Numbered from the stretch's first letter, positions 1 to 11,213 are shown. The stretch is DNA of 64,000 bases from Bordetella parapertussis (GCA_945885345.1 CAMCYP010000018.1:1-64000); one strand, 5' to 3'. The notes: a model not told the origin generated them from the letters alone. Translations and numbers: made by a program.

Positions 1-1055
<1,055 letters not shown>

Positions 1056-1343
1056 TTACTCGACGACGCCCATGATGTCTTCTTCGCGCATCACCAGCAG
1101 CTCGTCACCTTCAACTTTGACGGTCTGGCCGGAGTATTTGCCGAAGAGAACACGGTCGCCGACTTTGACGTCGAGCGGGATGACCTTGCCGTCATCGCCT
1201 TTTTTGCCTTTACCAACGGCTTTGACTTCACCCTGATCCGGCTTTTCAGCGGCGGTGTCAGGAATCACGATGCCGGAAGCAGTCTTGCGCTCTTCTTCCA
1301 GCCGCTTCACGATGATGCGGTCGTGCAACGGGCGAATCTTCAT
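1056..1343 (-). CDS. groES: 10 kDa co-chaperonin GroES
   Basis: 95 aa [40 protein letters not shown]..., canonical GroES. Confidence 0.98.
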   Translation of the reverse strand: MKIRPLHDRIIVKRLEEERKTASGIVIPDTAAEKPDQGEVKAVGKGKKGDDGKVIPLDVKVGDRVLFGKYSGQTVKVEGDELLVMREEDIMGVVE

Positions 1344-1406
1344 GGGTACATCTCCTCAAAAATCGGTTGATAAACAGGTAACGCTAGGAAACCGCGAACC
1401 GTTTTG

Positions 1407-1433
1407 TTAGCACTCGGCTCAAGCGAGTGCTAA
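1407..1433. promoter_or_regulatory. CIRCE operator (HrcA binding site) upstream of groESL
   Basis: TTAGCACTC-GGCTCAAGC-GAGTGCTAA, exact 9-N9-9 CIRCE consensus, about 65 bp upstream of groES start. Confidence 0.95.
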
Positions 1434-1457
1434 TGATAGAGATGTACCGCCAGAAAG

Positions 1458-1486
1458 CAAGGGGGGCCGGATCACGGCCCCCCTTG
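1458..1486. other. Strong GC-rich hairpin without U-tract (possible terminator/insulator)
   Basis: CAAGGGGGGCCG / CGGCCCCCCTTG perfect inverted repeat with short loop; no T-run on either side. Confidence 0.6.
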
Positions 1487-1531
1487 GTGTAAGTACTTGC
1501 TTACACTAAAAATATCAATAAAAACAATAAG

Positions 1532-2188
1532 TTACTGTTTTATCGGGCTCACAACAGGCAGTGCCCGATGGGTCGGGATGCCAAAGCGGTACACGGTTTT
1601 ACGCTTGCCGGCACAGCTCGGGGGTTGCGGTGCATGCGGGCACGGCAGGGTGCGCCGACCCTCTTCCGACAGGGTGGCGTCATTGGCGAAATCCTTCCAG
1701 ATGCCGCCGCGCACCGGCCGGAACGCCCACAGCAGATAGCCACGCTCTGCTGCCAGTTCGAGCAGGTCATCGAGATCCGGCGCATCGTATACGGCGACCT
1801 GGGCGCCGTTGACATTGCAGGGGTAGGTGCCGAAGGCCTGCATGCACTCCAGTTCTTCGTTCTCCGCAGCACCCTGGCGAAAGCAGGCCGGGCGCTCGGC
1901 CCGCGCCACATCCCAGGCCCCCAGTGCCCAGGCCGCTTCCATCGCGGCATGATCCACTGCGATCAGGTCGCGCCAGCGGTCATTGAGTTGCAGCGATGAA
2001 CTGGGAATCGGCGTGTAGGCGACGGCTTCAGCTTCTTCCAGTTCAGCCAGCTTCTGTTTGATGAAGCCGTGCCAGTGCAGTGTCAGGATCACCGGGGTGT
2101 CGGGACAGGGTACTGCGGCGAGGGTGACGCCGACGAGCGGCAGGCCGGTGGCGGACATCTGGTCTTCGATGCGTTCGAGAATCTGCAT
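1532..2188 (-). CDS. Conserved hypothetical protein (about 218 aa; ORF extends to 2236)
   Basis: ORF 1532..2236; likely start at MQILERIEDQMSATGLPLVGVTLAAVPCPDTPVILTLHWHGF; divergent from bioA; no family recognised. Confidence 0.7.
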   Translation of the reverse strand: MQILERIEDQMSATGLPLVGVTLAAVPCPDTPVILTLHWHGFIKQKLAELEEAEAVAYTPIPSSSLQLNDRWRDLIAVDHAAMEAAWALGAWDVARAERPACFRQGAAENEELECMQAFGTYPCNVNGAQVAVYDAPDLDDLLELAAERGYLLWAFRPVRGGIWKDFANDATLSEEGRRTLPCPHAPQPPSCAGKRKTVYRFGIPTHRALPVVSPIKQ

Positions 2189-2353
2189 GCGCAAACATCT
2201 CCTATAGTGTGCTGTTAAACTCACTGTCGAAAACATTCAGAGCAATTCAGAGCAAATTCAGTGCCACAGCGCTTGATGCAACGCCACCATGCCGCATTGA
2301 CGTTTCACAACCGTACCATGCGCGGACTCATGGCGGAAAGTATTGATTAAGGT

Positions 2354-3700
2354 TTGACCAAAATGCCAACCAGCACTCGCAACACTGTGCTGCTAGAACG
2401 CAGCCGCACCGCAGTGTGGCATCCGTGCACGCAGATGAAGCAGCACGAAACGCTGCCCATCGTGCCGATTGCCCGCGCCCAGGGCTGCTGGCTCTACGAC
2501 TGTGACGGCAAACGTTATCTCGACGCCGTCAGTTCCTGGTGGGTCAACCTGTTCGGCCACGCCGAGCCGCGCATCAATGCCGCGCTGGTCGACCAGTTGC
2601 AGCAGCTGGAACATGTGATGCTCGCCGGCTTCACCCACGAACCGGTGGTCGCCCTGTCGGAACGCCTGTCGGCGCTGACCGGCGGCGCGCTGGGCCACTG
2701 TTTCTACGGCAGCGACGGTGCCTCAGCTACCGAAATCGCGCTGAAAATGAGTTTTCACTACTGGCGCAACAGCGGCCAGCCGGACAAAACCGAGTTCATC
2801 AGCCTCGCCGGCAGTTATCACGGCGAAACCCTGGGCGCGCTGTCGGTCACCGATGTCGCGCTGTTCAAGGACACTTATGCCCCGCTGCTGCGCGCAAGCG
2901 TCCAGGTGCCCAGCCCGGACTGGCGGCAGGCTGCTGCCGGCGTATCGCCGCGCGACCATGCCCTGCAATGCGCGCAGGTACTGGAACTGCATCTGCAACA
3001 GCACCACGCCCGCACTGCCGCGCTGATCGTAGAGCCGCTGGTGCAGGGCGCCGCCGGCATGGCCATGTACGACGCCGAATACCTGCGGCAGGCGCGCACG
3101 CTGTGCGATCGTTACAAGGTGCACCTGATTGTCGATGAAATCATGACCGGCTTCGGCCGCACCGGCACCTTCTTCGCCCATGAACAGGCCGGCCTCATTG
3201 GCGACCTCGCTCCCGATTTTTTGTGTTTGTCCAAAGGCATCACCGGCGGGTACCTGCCGCTGTCCGCGGTACTGACCCGCGACAGCATTTACCGGGCGTT
3301 CTACGACGAATCGGTGACCCGCGGCTTCCTGCATTCGCATTCCTACACCGGCAATGCGCTGGCCTGCCGCGCAGCACTCGCGACGCTGGATATTTTTGAG
3401 CAGGACCAGACCATTGCTGCCAATCGCGGCAAGGCACAGCGCATCACCGCGGCGGCACAAGTGCTGGCCACGCATCCGCGGGTGTGCAATTTCCGTTCAA
3501 CCGGCATGATCTGGGCGTTCGAGATTGACAGTGCCGATCCGGCCTTCAGCCGGCATTTTTTCGAAGCTGCGCTGGAACGTGAACTGCTGCTGCGTCCGAT
3601 CGGCACCACGGTTTATTTCATGCCGCCGTATGTCATCAACGACGCCGAAATCGAACTGCTCGCTACGCGCACCCTTGAGACGCTGGACGCCACGCCTTGA
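2354..3700 (+). CDS. bioA: Adenosylmethionine-8-amino-7-oxononanoate transaminase
   Basis: WHPCTQMKQHE, SSWWVNLFGHAEPRIN, GSDGASATEIALKMS, IVDEIMTGFGRTGTFFAHEQA, LCLSKGITGGYLPLS: BioA signatures. Confidence 0.96.
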   Translation: MTKMPTSTRNTVLLERSRTAVWHPCTQMKQHETLPIVPIARAQGCWLYDCDGKRYLDAVSSWWVNLFGHAEPRINAALVDQLQQLEHVMLAGFTHEPVVALSERLSALTGGALGHCFYGSDGASATEIALKMSFHYWRNSGQPDKTEFISLAGSYHGETLGALSVTDVALFKDTYAPLLRASVQVPSPDWRQAAAGVSPRDHALQCAQVLELHLQQHHARTAALIVEPLVQGAAGMAMYDAEYLRQARTLCDRYKVHLIVDEIMTGFGRTGTFFAHEQAGLIGDLAPDFLCLSKGITGGYLPLSAVLTRDSIYRAFYDESVTRGFLHSHSYTGNALACRAALATLDIFEQDQTIAANRGKAQRITAAAQVLATHPRVCNFRSTGMIWAFEIDSADPAFSRHFFEAALERELLLRPIGTTVYFMPPYVINDAEIELLATRTLETLDATP

Positions 3701-5088
3701 AACTGACTTTCCTCGGCGCGGCAGGCGAAGTCACAGGATCAAGTTTCCTGCTGGAGGCCGACGGCCTGCGTTTTCTGGTCGACTGCGGCATGTTCCAGGG
3801 CGGCCGTGAAGCCGATGCCAAAAATTACGCGCGTTTCGCCTTCGATCCCGCCACCCTCGATTTTGTACTGTTGACCCACGCCCATATCGACCACTCCGGA
3901 CTGTTGCCGCGCCTGGTTGCAGCAGGATTCCGCGGCCCGATCCATGCCACCGCGGCGACCTGCGATCTGCTCGAAGTCATGCTGGTCGACTCGGCGCATA
4001 TCCAGGAAAAGGAAGTCGAGTGGAAACAAAAAGCAAAAACGCGCGACGCCGACAAACCACCGCTGTACACCGTCGCCGAAGTCACGCGGACGCTGCGCCA
4101 GCTGAAACCTGTGGCCTACGACACCACGCTCGAGCCGCACCCCGCCGTGCGCTGCCTGTTCCGCGACGCCGGCCACATCATCGGCGCGGCCATCATTGAA
4201 CTGTGGGTGCGTGAAGGCGCACAGACGCGCAAGATCGTGTTCTCCGGTGACATCGGCCAACCGGGCCGCCCGCTGGTACGCGATCCGACACCGGTCACTG
4301 AAGCCGATGTACTGGTCGTCGAATCCACCTACGGCAACCGCCGGCACAAGAGCCTGGAAGACACCCTGGCGGAACTGGAACACGCGATCACCGACACCCT
4401 GGTGCGCAAAAAAGGCAATGTGATCATTCCGGCGTTCGCCGTCGGCCGCACCCAGGAAATCATTTACCTGCTGGTGGATCTGTACCGGCAGGGGCGGTTG
4501 CCGGAGATGAATATTTATGTCGATTCACCGATGGCGACCAAGGCCACGGAAATCACCGCGAAACACTGGGCCCTGCTCGACCAGGATGCAGCAACGCTGC
4601 TGCAATGGCTGAAAGGCGGGCGCGGACGGCCGCGCATCCATTTTGTGCAGGACCTGCTGGAATCGACCAATCTGCAGCGCATCAAACACGGTGCGGTGAT
4701 CATTTCCGCCAGCGGCATGTGCAATGCCGGGCGCATCAAACACCATTTGCGGCACAACCTCGGCCGCCGCGACTCGTCGATCCTGATCGTCGGCTTCCAG
4801 GCTGCGGGCACGCTGGGGCGGCGCATCGTCGACGGCGTCAAGAACGTGCGCATCTTCGGCATTCCGATCCCGGTGCGCGCCGACATCTACACCATCGGCG
4901 GACTGTCCGCCCACGCCGACCAGGACGCGCTGCTCGGCTGGCTGTCGCATTTCAAACGTGCGCCGCAACGCACCTTCGTGGTCCACGGCGAACCGGAGAC
5001 CGCCGGAATTTTTGCCGCCGCCATCCATGACAAACTGGGTTGGGGCGGCGTCGACAGGCCGACACTGCACAGCTCGGTCATCCTTTGA
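3697..5088 (+). CDS. MBL-fold/beta-CASP metallo-hydrolase (RNA specificity domain; YsnA/CPSF-like)
   Basis: LTHAHIDHSGLLPRL, DAGHIIGAAIIEL, FSGDIGQPGRPLVRDP, IISASGMCNAGRIKHHL, SAHADQDALLGWL; TTG start overlapping bioA stop. Confidence 0.92.
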   Translation: MKLTFLGAAGEVTGSSFLLEADGLRFLVDCGMFQGGREADAKNYARFAFDPATLDFVLLTHAHIDHSGLLPRLVAAGFRGPIHATAATCDLLEVMLVDSAHIQEKEVEWKQKAKTRDADKPPLYTVAEVTRTLRQLKPVAYDTTLEPHPAVRCLFRDAGHIIGAAIIELWVREGAQTRKIVFSGDIGQPGRPLVRDPTPVTEADVLVVESTYGNRRHKSLEDTLAELEHAITDTLVRKKGNVIIPAFAVGRTQEIIYLLVDLYRQGRLPEMNIYVDSPMATKATEITAKHWALLDQDAATLLQWLKGGRGRPRIHFVQDLLESTNLQRIKHGAVIISASGMCNAGRIKHHLRHNLGRRDSSILIVGFQAAGTLGRRIVDGVKNVRIFGIPIPVRADIYTIGGLSAHADQDALLGWLSHFKRAPQRTFVVHGEPETAGIFAAAIHDKLGWGGVDRPTLHSSVIL

Positions 5089-5117
5089 AATCAACCGGAA
5101 TCTCCGCTGAATCCCTG

Positions 5118-6581
5118 ATGCCCATGCCCCTGACCCGCGTTATCGCCGCTGCCCTGCTGATCCTGCTGCCACTGTCCGTCATCGCACAGCCGGCATCCAC
5201 CCTGCCCGAACCCGTTGCCCGTGCACTGGCCCAGGCCGGCATTCCCGAGTCGGCAATTGGCGTCTATGTGCATGAAATCGGCGCCGCAGAACCGGTACTG
5301 GCCATCGGCGCTGACCGCGTGCTGAATCCGGCCTCGACGATGAAACTGGTCACCACCTATGCCGGACTTGAAATGCTCGGCCCGGCCTTCGTATGGAATA
5401 CCGACGTGCTGACCGACGGCACGCTGACGCAGGACGTGCTGGCCGGCAATCTTTACATCAGGGGCGCCGGTGATCCGAAACTGACGGTGGAGAATTTCTG
5501 GTTGCTGCTGCGCAACCTGCGCGCGCGGGGTGTGCGTGAAATCCGTGGCGACCTGGTGCTTGACCGCCGCTTGTTCGCCGAAGAACTGCAGAATCCGGGC
5601 GCCTTCGATGATCAGCCTACGCGCCCTTACAACACCGGGCCCAGCGCATTGCTGGTCAACTTCAAGGCCGTCACGCTGCAATTCGTCCCCGATGCGACCA
5701 CGCGCACGGTGCGCATCGCCACCGAGCCGCTGCTGCCCCAGGTGCAGGTCATCAACAACCTGAAACTCGTCGACGGCCCCTGTGGCGATTGGGTCGGCAA
5801 GCTGCGCCTGGAATCGCAGGGCAATGCCGATTCAGCGCGTCTCACCTTCAATGGTACTTATGCGCTGGACTGCGGCGAAGGCATGCGCAGCTTCAGCGTA
5901 CTCGGCCATCGCCAGTATGTCGGCGCGTTGTTCACACAGTTATGGAAAGACCTGGGCGGCACGTTCAGCGGACAGGTGCGTGACGGCGCCACACCGGAAC
6001 AGGCGCGCCGCCTGGCGACTGCGCGTTCCCTGTCGCTCTCTGAAATCGTCCGCGACGTCAACAAATACTCCAACAACGTGATGGCACGGCAGTTGTTCCT
6101 GTCACTCGCCATGAATAATGGCGCCCCGGCAACCACCGCCGCTGCTGCGAGCAGCGTCAAACAATGGCTGGCGCTGAAGGGCCTCGCCGTGCCGGAACTG
6201 GTGCTGGAAAACGGCTCGGGACTTTCGCGCATCGAACGCATCAGCGCACGCAACCTCGGTGCCGTGCTGTTGAACGCTTATGCGAGTCCGGTGATGCCGG
6301 AATTGATGGCCTCACTGCCGGTCGCTGCCGTCGACGGCACGCTGCGCAAGCGCATGAGAAGCTCGGAAGTCGCCGGCCAGGCCCATGTCAAAACCGGATC
6401 GCTGTCGGGCGTGCGTTCGATCGCCGGTTATGTACTCGACACGAAGGGAAACCGCGCGGTGGTAGTATTCATGGTCAATCACGCCAACGCGTTCAACGCG
6501 CAGGCGGCTCAGGATGCGATGCTGGGCTGGGTGCACAATCGTGACAGCAGCAATTGCTGTCGACGTGTCAATAAAAAATAA
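5118..6581 (+). CDS. dacB: D-alanyl-D-alanine carboxypeptidase/endopeptidase (PBP4 family)
   Basis: Signal peptide, PASTMKLVTTYAGLEMLGP (SxxK), YSNNVMARQLFL (SxN), HVKTGSLSGVRSIAGYV (KTG). Confidence 0.93.
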   Translation: MPMPLTRVIAAALLILLPLSVIAQPASTLPEPVARALAQAGIPESAIGVYVHEIGAAEPVLAIGADRVLNPASTMKLVTTYAGLEMLGPAFVWNTDVLTDGTLTQDVLAGNLYIRGAGDPKLTVENFWLLLRNLRARGVREIRGDLVLDRRLFAEELQNPGAFDDQPTRPYNTGPSALLVNFKAVTLQFVPDATTRTVRIATEPLLPQVQVINNLKLVDGPCGDWVGKLRLESQGNADSARLTFNGTYALDCGEGMRSFSVLGHRQYVGALFTQLWKDLGGTFSGQVRDGATPEQARRLATARSLSLSEIVRDVNKYSNNVMARQLFLSLAMNNGAPATTAAAASSVKQWLALKGLAVPELVLENGSGLSRIERISARNLGAVLLNAYASPVMPELMASLPVAAVDGTLRKRMRSSEVAGQAHVKTGSLSGVRSIAGYVLDTKGNRAVVVFMVNHANAFNAQAAQDAMLGWVHNRDSSNCCRRVNKK

Positions 6582-6734
6582 CAGTGCCGCTTGTCGTCAA
6601 ATCACGACGGCTGTAACGCTTCGTTACAATTTTTTTCCGGAATTTTTCTGTCTGCATCGTGTCAACTTTGTTGTCGCGCTGGGATTGCTGTGGCACTTAC
6701 GCACAGTGCAGCGCACATCAACAAAGGAGATGTC

Positions 6735-7334
6735 ATGTACAAAAAAGCTATTTCCATAGTACTGATTGCTGCCGCACCACTCGCCGCTGGTATTGAAGCA
6801 CACGCACAAGCCACGCAAACGACTGCCGGCACCACCGGTTTCTACGGCGGTCTGGGCGCAGGCCGCTCGCACGCCGATATCGGCTCGGCGGGCATCGCCG
6901 GATCGACGGACAAAGATGACAACGCATGGAAAGCGTTTGGTGGTTATCAATTCAACCAGAATTTCGCCGTTGAGGGTGGTTATGTCGACCTCGGCAAAGC
7001 TTCGGTGAACGGTGCAACGGGCTTCGGCACAACCGACTCCAAGGCATGGCATGCCGGAGTGGTTGGCAGCCTGCCTATAACGCCGCAGTTTGCATTCACC
7101 GGAAAACTCGGCATCGCACGTACCGAAACCGACACCAGCGGCAGCAATGCCGGCATCGCGTTCGGCGGCACGGATCGCGAAACAGCGCCGACTTACGGCC
7201 TTGGAATGCGCTACGACCTCACCAAGACCTTCGCCGTGCGCGGCGACTGGGATCGGTTCCGTGTCAGCAGCGCCAGCATGGGCGGCAAAACCGATACGGA
7301 TCTGTACAGCGTAAGCGCGGTGTTCAAGTTCTGA
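6735..7334 (+). CDS. OmpA-like/opacity-type outer membrane beta-barrel protein
   Basis: Signal peptide MYKKAISIVLIAAAPLAAGIEAHAQ; FYGGLGAGRSHAD...FGGYQFNQNFAVEGGYVDLG...DLYSVSAVFKF C-terminal Phe. Confidence 0.85.
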   Translation: MYKKAISIVLIAAAPLAAGIEAHAQATQTTAGTTGFYGGLGAGRSHADIGSAGIAGSTDKDDNAWKAFGGYQFNQNFAVEGGYVDLGKASVNGATGFGTTDSKAWHAGVVGSLPITPQFAFTGKLGIARTETDTSGSNAGIAFGGTDRETAPTYGLGMRYDLTKTFAVRGDWDRFRVSSASMGGKTDTDLYSVSAVFKF

Positions 7335-7357
7335 TTGACAGCACCACGAAACAAAAG

Positions 7358-7388
7358 CGGGAACCTGTAATGCAGGTTCCCGTTTTTA
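7358..7388 (+). terminator. Rho-independent terminator
   Basis: CGGGAACCTG-TAATG-CAGGTTCCCG followed by TTTTTATT, 24 bp after the OMP stop. Confidence 0.9.
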
Positions 7389-8174
7389 TTGGGCTGCGAT
7401 CACCGCGCGATAACGCATCAGCCAGAGTCGCGACAGCAACTGAATCACTGCCGCAGCCGTCAGCGCGCATAAAAATGCCAGGCCAATGCCGGTGGCGGGC
7501 AAGGCCCAGGCCAAAATCATGCAGAAGGTGCTGAACGCGTAAAAACCCAGCACCATGCCGCGCAACAACTGGATCGTGGCAGCCGCACCGGCGCTGCGAT
7601 GCGTGAACAATACGAGCACGGTGCCCATCACCGGAAACATCGCAAACACACCGCTCAGGTCAGGCCCGAGATTGGCCGCGAAGTGCGTGACCAGCAGCAC
7701 GAGCAGCGCACTCAGGCCCATGCGCAGCAGCATGTCATTGGGCGGTTTTGACGCTGCCTTTGCCGCTGCCGGCAACACGGGATAAAGACGTGGCGCGAGC
7801 CACAGCCCCGTCACAACGACAAGTCCTGCAACCCACAGCGTGCTGGCATTCCACAGATCAAGCATGATAACGGCCGCGGCGTAACCGACATAGGCGAGCG
7901 GCAGGCTCAGCGGCCATGAGTAGCGGGTGGCTGCCCAGGCATAACTGAGGCCAAAGGCCAGCATCGCCAGCACGGCCGACAGCGTGCCGACAGCCGCCCT
8001 CGCCGCGAAGGCCGCGCCCTGTTCGATTGCAATGAACCACAGGATCGGGCCGGCGACGATCGGAAACGCCGAAAGCCAGCCGGCAACCGCCGGACCCCAG
8101 CGTCGGCCGGCCAGGGTCACCAGCGCGATCAGCGCAGGCACGAGAAACAACTTGAGTAACAGGACTGCGCTCAT
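7386..8174 (-). CDS. Multi-pass integral membrane protein, unknown function
   Basis: 262 aa, multiple hydrophobic segments; MSAVLLLKLFLVPALIALVTLAGRRWGPAVAGWLSAFPIVAGPI. Confidence 0.75.
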   Translation of the reverse strand: MSAVLLLKLFLVPALIALVTLAGRRWGPAVAGWLSAFPIVAGPILWFIAIEQGAAFAARAAVGTLSAVLAMLAFGLSYAWAATRYSWPLSLPLAYVGYAAAVIMLDLWNASTLWVAGLVVVTGLWLAPRLYPVLPAAAKAASKPPNDMLLRMGLSALLVLLVTHFAANLGPDLSGVFAMFPVMGTVLVLFTHRSAGAAATIQLLRGMVLGFYAFSTFCMILAWALPATGIGLAFLCALTAAAVIQLLSRLWLMRYRAVIAAQ

Positions 8175-8218
8175 GAAAGGTCTTCAATCGCTGCTGATGT
8201 TGCGGCAAGACGACCGCA

Positions 8219-9694
8219 TTACAGCCGCAGCGATGCCCACAGCGCATCCACCCGCTGCTTCACATCGGCACTCATCGCAATCGGCGTGCCCCACTCGCGA
8301 TTCGTTTCCTCCGGCCACTTGTTGGTGGCATCAATGCCCATCTTTGATCCGAGTCCGCTCACCGGACTGGCAAAATCCAGGTAATCAATCGGCGTCGCAT
8401 CGGCAATCAGCGTATCGCGCCGCGGATCGACACGGGTGGTCAGCGCCCACATCACTTCCTTCCAGTCGCGCACATTGATGTCGTCATCGGTGACGATGAT
8501 GAACTTGGTGTACATGAACTGGCGCAGAAAACTCCAGATGCCGAACATCACGCGCTTGGCGTGTCCCGGATACTGTTTTTTCATGCTGACGCAGGCGATG
8601 CGGTACGAGCAGCCTTCGGGCGGCAAATAGAAATCGACAATTTCCGGAAATTGTTTGACCAGCAAGGGCACGAACACTTCGTTCAGCGCCTCGCCCAATA
8701 CCGCCGGTTCATCCGGCGGCTTGCCGGTGTAGGTCGAGTGGTAAATCGGGTCTTTGCGCATCGTGATGCGCTCAACGGTGAATACCGGAAATTTTTCCTG
8801 TCCGTTGTAATAACCGGTGTGGTCGCCGAACGGGCCTTCCAGGGCGGTCTCATTGGGATAAATAAAACCTTCCAGCACGATCTCGGCGCGCGCCGGCACT
8901 TTCAGGGTATGACTCAGGCATTGCGCGATTTCGGTTTTTTCACCGCGCAGCAAACCGGCGAATTGATATTCGGACAAGGAATCCGGTACCGGCGTCACTG
9001 CACCAAGCATGGTCGCGGGATCAGCCCCTAGTGCCACCGCCACCGGGAAGGGTTCGCGCGGGTGCGCCAGGCAATGGTCGCGATAATCCAGTGCGCCACC
9101 GCGCTGTGCCAGCCAGCGCATGATCAGTTTGTTCTTGCCAATAACCTGCTGCCGGTAAATGCCGAGATTCTGCCGCGCCTTTTGCGGACCGCGCGTCACC
9201 GTCAGCCCCCAGGTGATCAGCGGACCGACATCACCGGGCCAGCAGGTTTGAATGGGTAAGCGCGCCAGATCAACATCGGCACCTTCCCAAACGATTTCCT
9301 GGCACGGCGGGTTTTTGACGTCGCGCGGCTGCATTGCCAGCACCTGACGCAGTAGCGGCAGTTTGTCCCAGGCGTCTTTCAGACCCGTCGGCGGTTCGGG
9401 TTCTTTCAGTTGTGCCAGCAATTGGCCGAGTTCGCGTAACGCCGCCACCGAATCGCGGCCCATGCCCAGCGCCACGCGCTGCGGTGTACCGAACAGATTG
9501 GCCAGCACGGGAATGCTGTGACCTGCTTGCTGACCTTTCGGTCTTTCGAACAGCAGCGCCGGACCGCTGCTCTTCAACACGCGATCGCAGATTTCCGTCA
9601 TCTCCAGACGCGGATCGACTTCGACATCGATTCGTTTCAGTTCACCGCTGCGTTCCAGGCCGGCGATAAAATCGCGCAAATCGCGATAACTCAT
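8219..9694 (-). CDS. ubiD: UbiD family decarboxylase (4-hydroxy-3-polyprenylbenzoate decarboxylase)
   Basis: [96 protein letters not shown]. Confidence 0.96.
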   Translation of the reverse strand: MSYRDLRDFIAGLERSGELKRIDVEVDPRLEMTEICDRVLKSSGPALLFERPKGQQAGHSIPVLANLFGTPQRVALGMGRDSVAALRELGQLLAQLKEPEPPTGLKDAWDKLPLLRQVLAMQPRDVKNPPCQEIVWEGADVDLARLPIQTCWPGDVGPLITWGLTVTRGPQKARQNLGIYRQQVIGKNKLIMRWLAQRGGALDYRDHCLAHPREPFPVAVALGADPATMLGAVTPVPDSLSEYQFAGLLRGEKTEIAQCLSHTLKVPARAEIVLEGFIYPNETALEGPFGDHTGYYNGQEKFPVFTVERITMRKDPIYHSTYTGKPPDEPAVLGEALNEVFVPLLVKQFPEIVDFYLPPEGCSYRIACVSMKKQYPGHAKRVMFGIWSFLRQFMYTKFIIVTDDDINVRDWKEVMWALTTRVDPRRDTLIADATPIDYLDFASPVSGLGSKMGIDATNKWPEETNREWGTPIAMSADVKQRVDALWASLRL

Positions 9695-10575
9695 CGCAGC
9701 AGCCTGGTACCGAACCACAGATCGGCGGCAATCCCGACGAAAATCACGCAGCCCACCCAGTTGTTGTTGAGGAATGCCTTGAAGCAGCCTTCGCGCGTGC
9801 GCCCGCGGATGAGCCGGTACTGGTACAGCACCAGTGCCACCGCCACCGCCAGCCCGGCAAAATAAAACACATCACGCATCTGCCACCAGCCGATCCACGC
9901 CATCAGTCCCAGGAACAGCACCTGCGCCGTCATCACCCCGGCGACATCGTAGCGCCCGAACAGGATGGCGGAAGACTTCACCCCGACTTTCACGTCGTCC
10001 TCGCGATCAACCATCGCATACGCGGTGTCGTAGGCAACCGCCCAGAACACGTTCGCGACCAGCAGCAGCCACGCGACCCGCGGCAGTGCATGCCACAGCT
10101 CGGCATAGGCCATCGGGATACCAAACCCGAACGCAATGCCCAGCCAGACCTGCGGCAAGGGAAACACCCGCTTCACATAGGGATAGATGATGGCAATTGC
10201 CGCAGCAACGAATGCGAGCCTGATGGTCAGCGGGCTGAGGAGCAACACCAGGCCGAACGCCAGCAGCATCAATACCGCGGCAAGCACCAGCGCTTCGGCA
10301 GGCCGGATGATGCCGGCAGCCAGCGGCCGGTCCCTGGTGCGTTCAACATGAGGGTCGAAATTGCGGTCGGCGTAATCATTGACCACGCAACCGGCGCAAC
10401 GCATCAGCACCGTGCCGGTGAAAAATATCAGCAACACATCCGGCGGCGGCAAACCGCCGGCGGCGAACCACAAACCCCACAGCGTCGGCCACAACAACAG
10501 CAAAATGCCGATGGGCTTGTCGAGCCGCATCAGCTTTTCGTAGGCCGTCAGTCGCTGCTTTATTGTGAGTGTCAC
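9691..10575 (-). CDS. ubiA: 4-hydroxybenzoate polyprenyltransferase
   Basis: [75 protein letters not shown] start overlaps ubiC stop (GTGA). Confidence 0.95.
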   Translation of the reverse strand: MTLTIKQRLTAYEKLMRLDKPIGILLLLWPTLWGLWFAAGGLPPPDVLLIFFTGTVLMRCAGCVVNDYADRNFDPHVERTRDRPLAAGIIRPAEALVLAAVLMLLAFGLVLLLSPLTIRLAFVAAAIAIIYPYVKRVFPLPQVWLGIAFGFGIPMAYAELWHALPRVAWLLLVANVFWAVAYDTAYAMVDREDDVKVGVKSSAILFGRYDVAGVMTAQVLFLGLMAWIGWWQMRDVFYFAGLAVAVALVLYQYRLIRGRTREGCFKAFLNNNWVGCVIFVGIAADLWFGTRLLR

Positions 10576-11201
10576 AAGTCGTGTATTGCCGGCAAAAAGA
10601 CTTCGCTGACCAGTATAGGGGATTTGCCCGCAGCGAATATCGATCGCCGCGCCCACAATGGCGGTGGCATTTTTTTCAGTTGCGCCGCAGCACCACGATA
10701 CAGCGGATGATTACGCGATAGTTTTTTCTGCCGCAGCGGAAACCGCGCAATCCGCGGATCGGCAAACAAGGCCGCCCCCAGCGGCCGGTTTCCCAGCCCG
10801 GCAATGCCGCGCCAGGCCCCGCGCAAACCACCGGCGGCAAACACCGTGTGCGCAAACACCAGCGGCGTGGCTCCGCGCAGCAACAACACCTCACGCACCA
10901 TCACGCGTTTGGCCGGTGCAGCAAACAAAAAAGCTTCATCGCGATTAACCCGGCGCAGGCCCTGGAATAACACCTTCACCTTGATAGCACCGGCATGCCG
11001 CTCCAAGCGCGCGGTCAAAGAACCGGGATCGGTGAGCCAGCGGTGCAATGCGCCGGCAGCGATTGGTGCGGAACACCAGGAAGAATCTCGGGGAATGGAT
11101 TTCACGATAAACAGGGTTTTGAGTTGCGGAATTATCGCATCAAGCACTGAAAGTTCGCCGGGGGTAGCCCGGCGGCTAGTCACTTTCTCTTGCTTCACCA
11201 A
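10572..11201 (-). CDS. ubiC: Chorismate-pyruvate lyase (N-terminus uncertain; true start probably downstream of 11201)
   Basis: WLTDPGSLTARLERHAGAIKVKVLFQGLRRVNRDEAFLFAAPAKRVMVREVLLLRGATPLVFAHTVFA...GNRPLGAALFADPRI, UbiC-like; operon with ubiA. Confidence 0.85.
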   Translation of the reverse strand: MVKQEKVTSRRATPGELSVLDAIIPQLKTLFIVKSIPRDSSWCSAPIAAGALHRWLTDPGSLTARLERHAGAIKVKVLFQGLRRVNRDEAFLFAAPAKRVMVREVLLLRGATPLVFAHTVFAAGGLRGAWRGIAGLGNRPLGAALFADPRIARFPLRQKKLSRNHPLYRGAAAQLKKMPPPLWARRSIFAAGKSPILVSEVFLPAIHDL

Positions 11202-11210
11202 GAGAAAGTG
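11181..11210. repeat. 12-bp-arm hairpin, left part of an intergenic structured repeat
   Basis: CACTTTCTCTTG-CTTCAC-CAAGAGAAAGTG perfect inverted repeat. Confidence 0.85.
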
Positions 11211-11213
11211 ACC

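Noticed and set aside
1512-1537. IHF binding site interpretation of the ATCAATAAAAACAAT motif
   Set aside because: Does not fit WATCAANNNNTTR spacing on either strand, so only reported as an unassigned motif.
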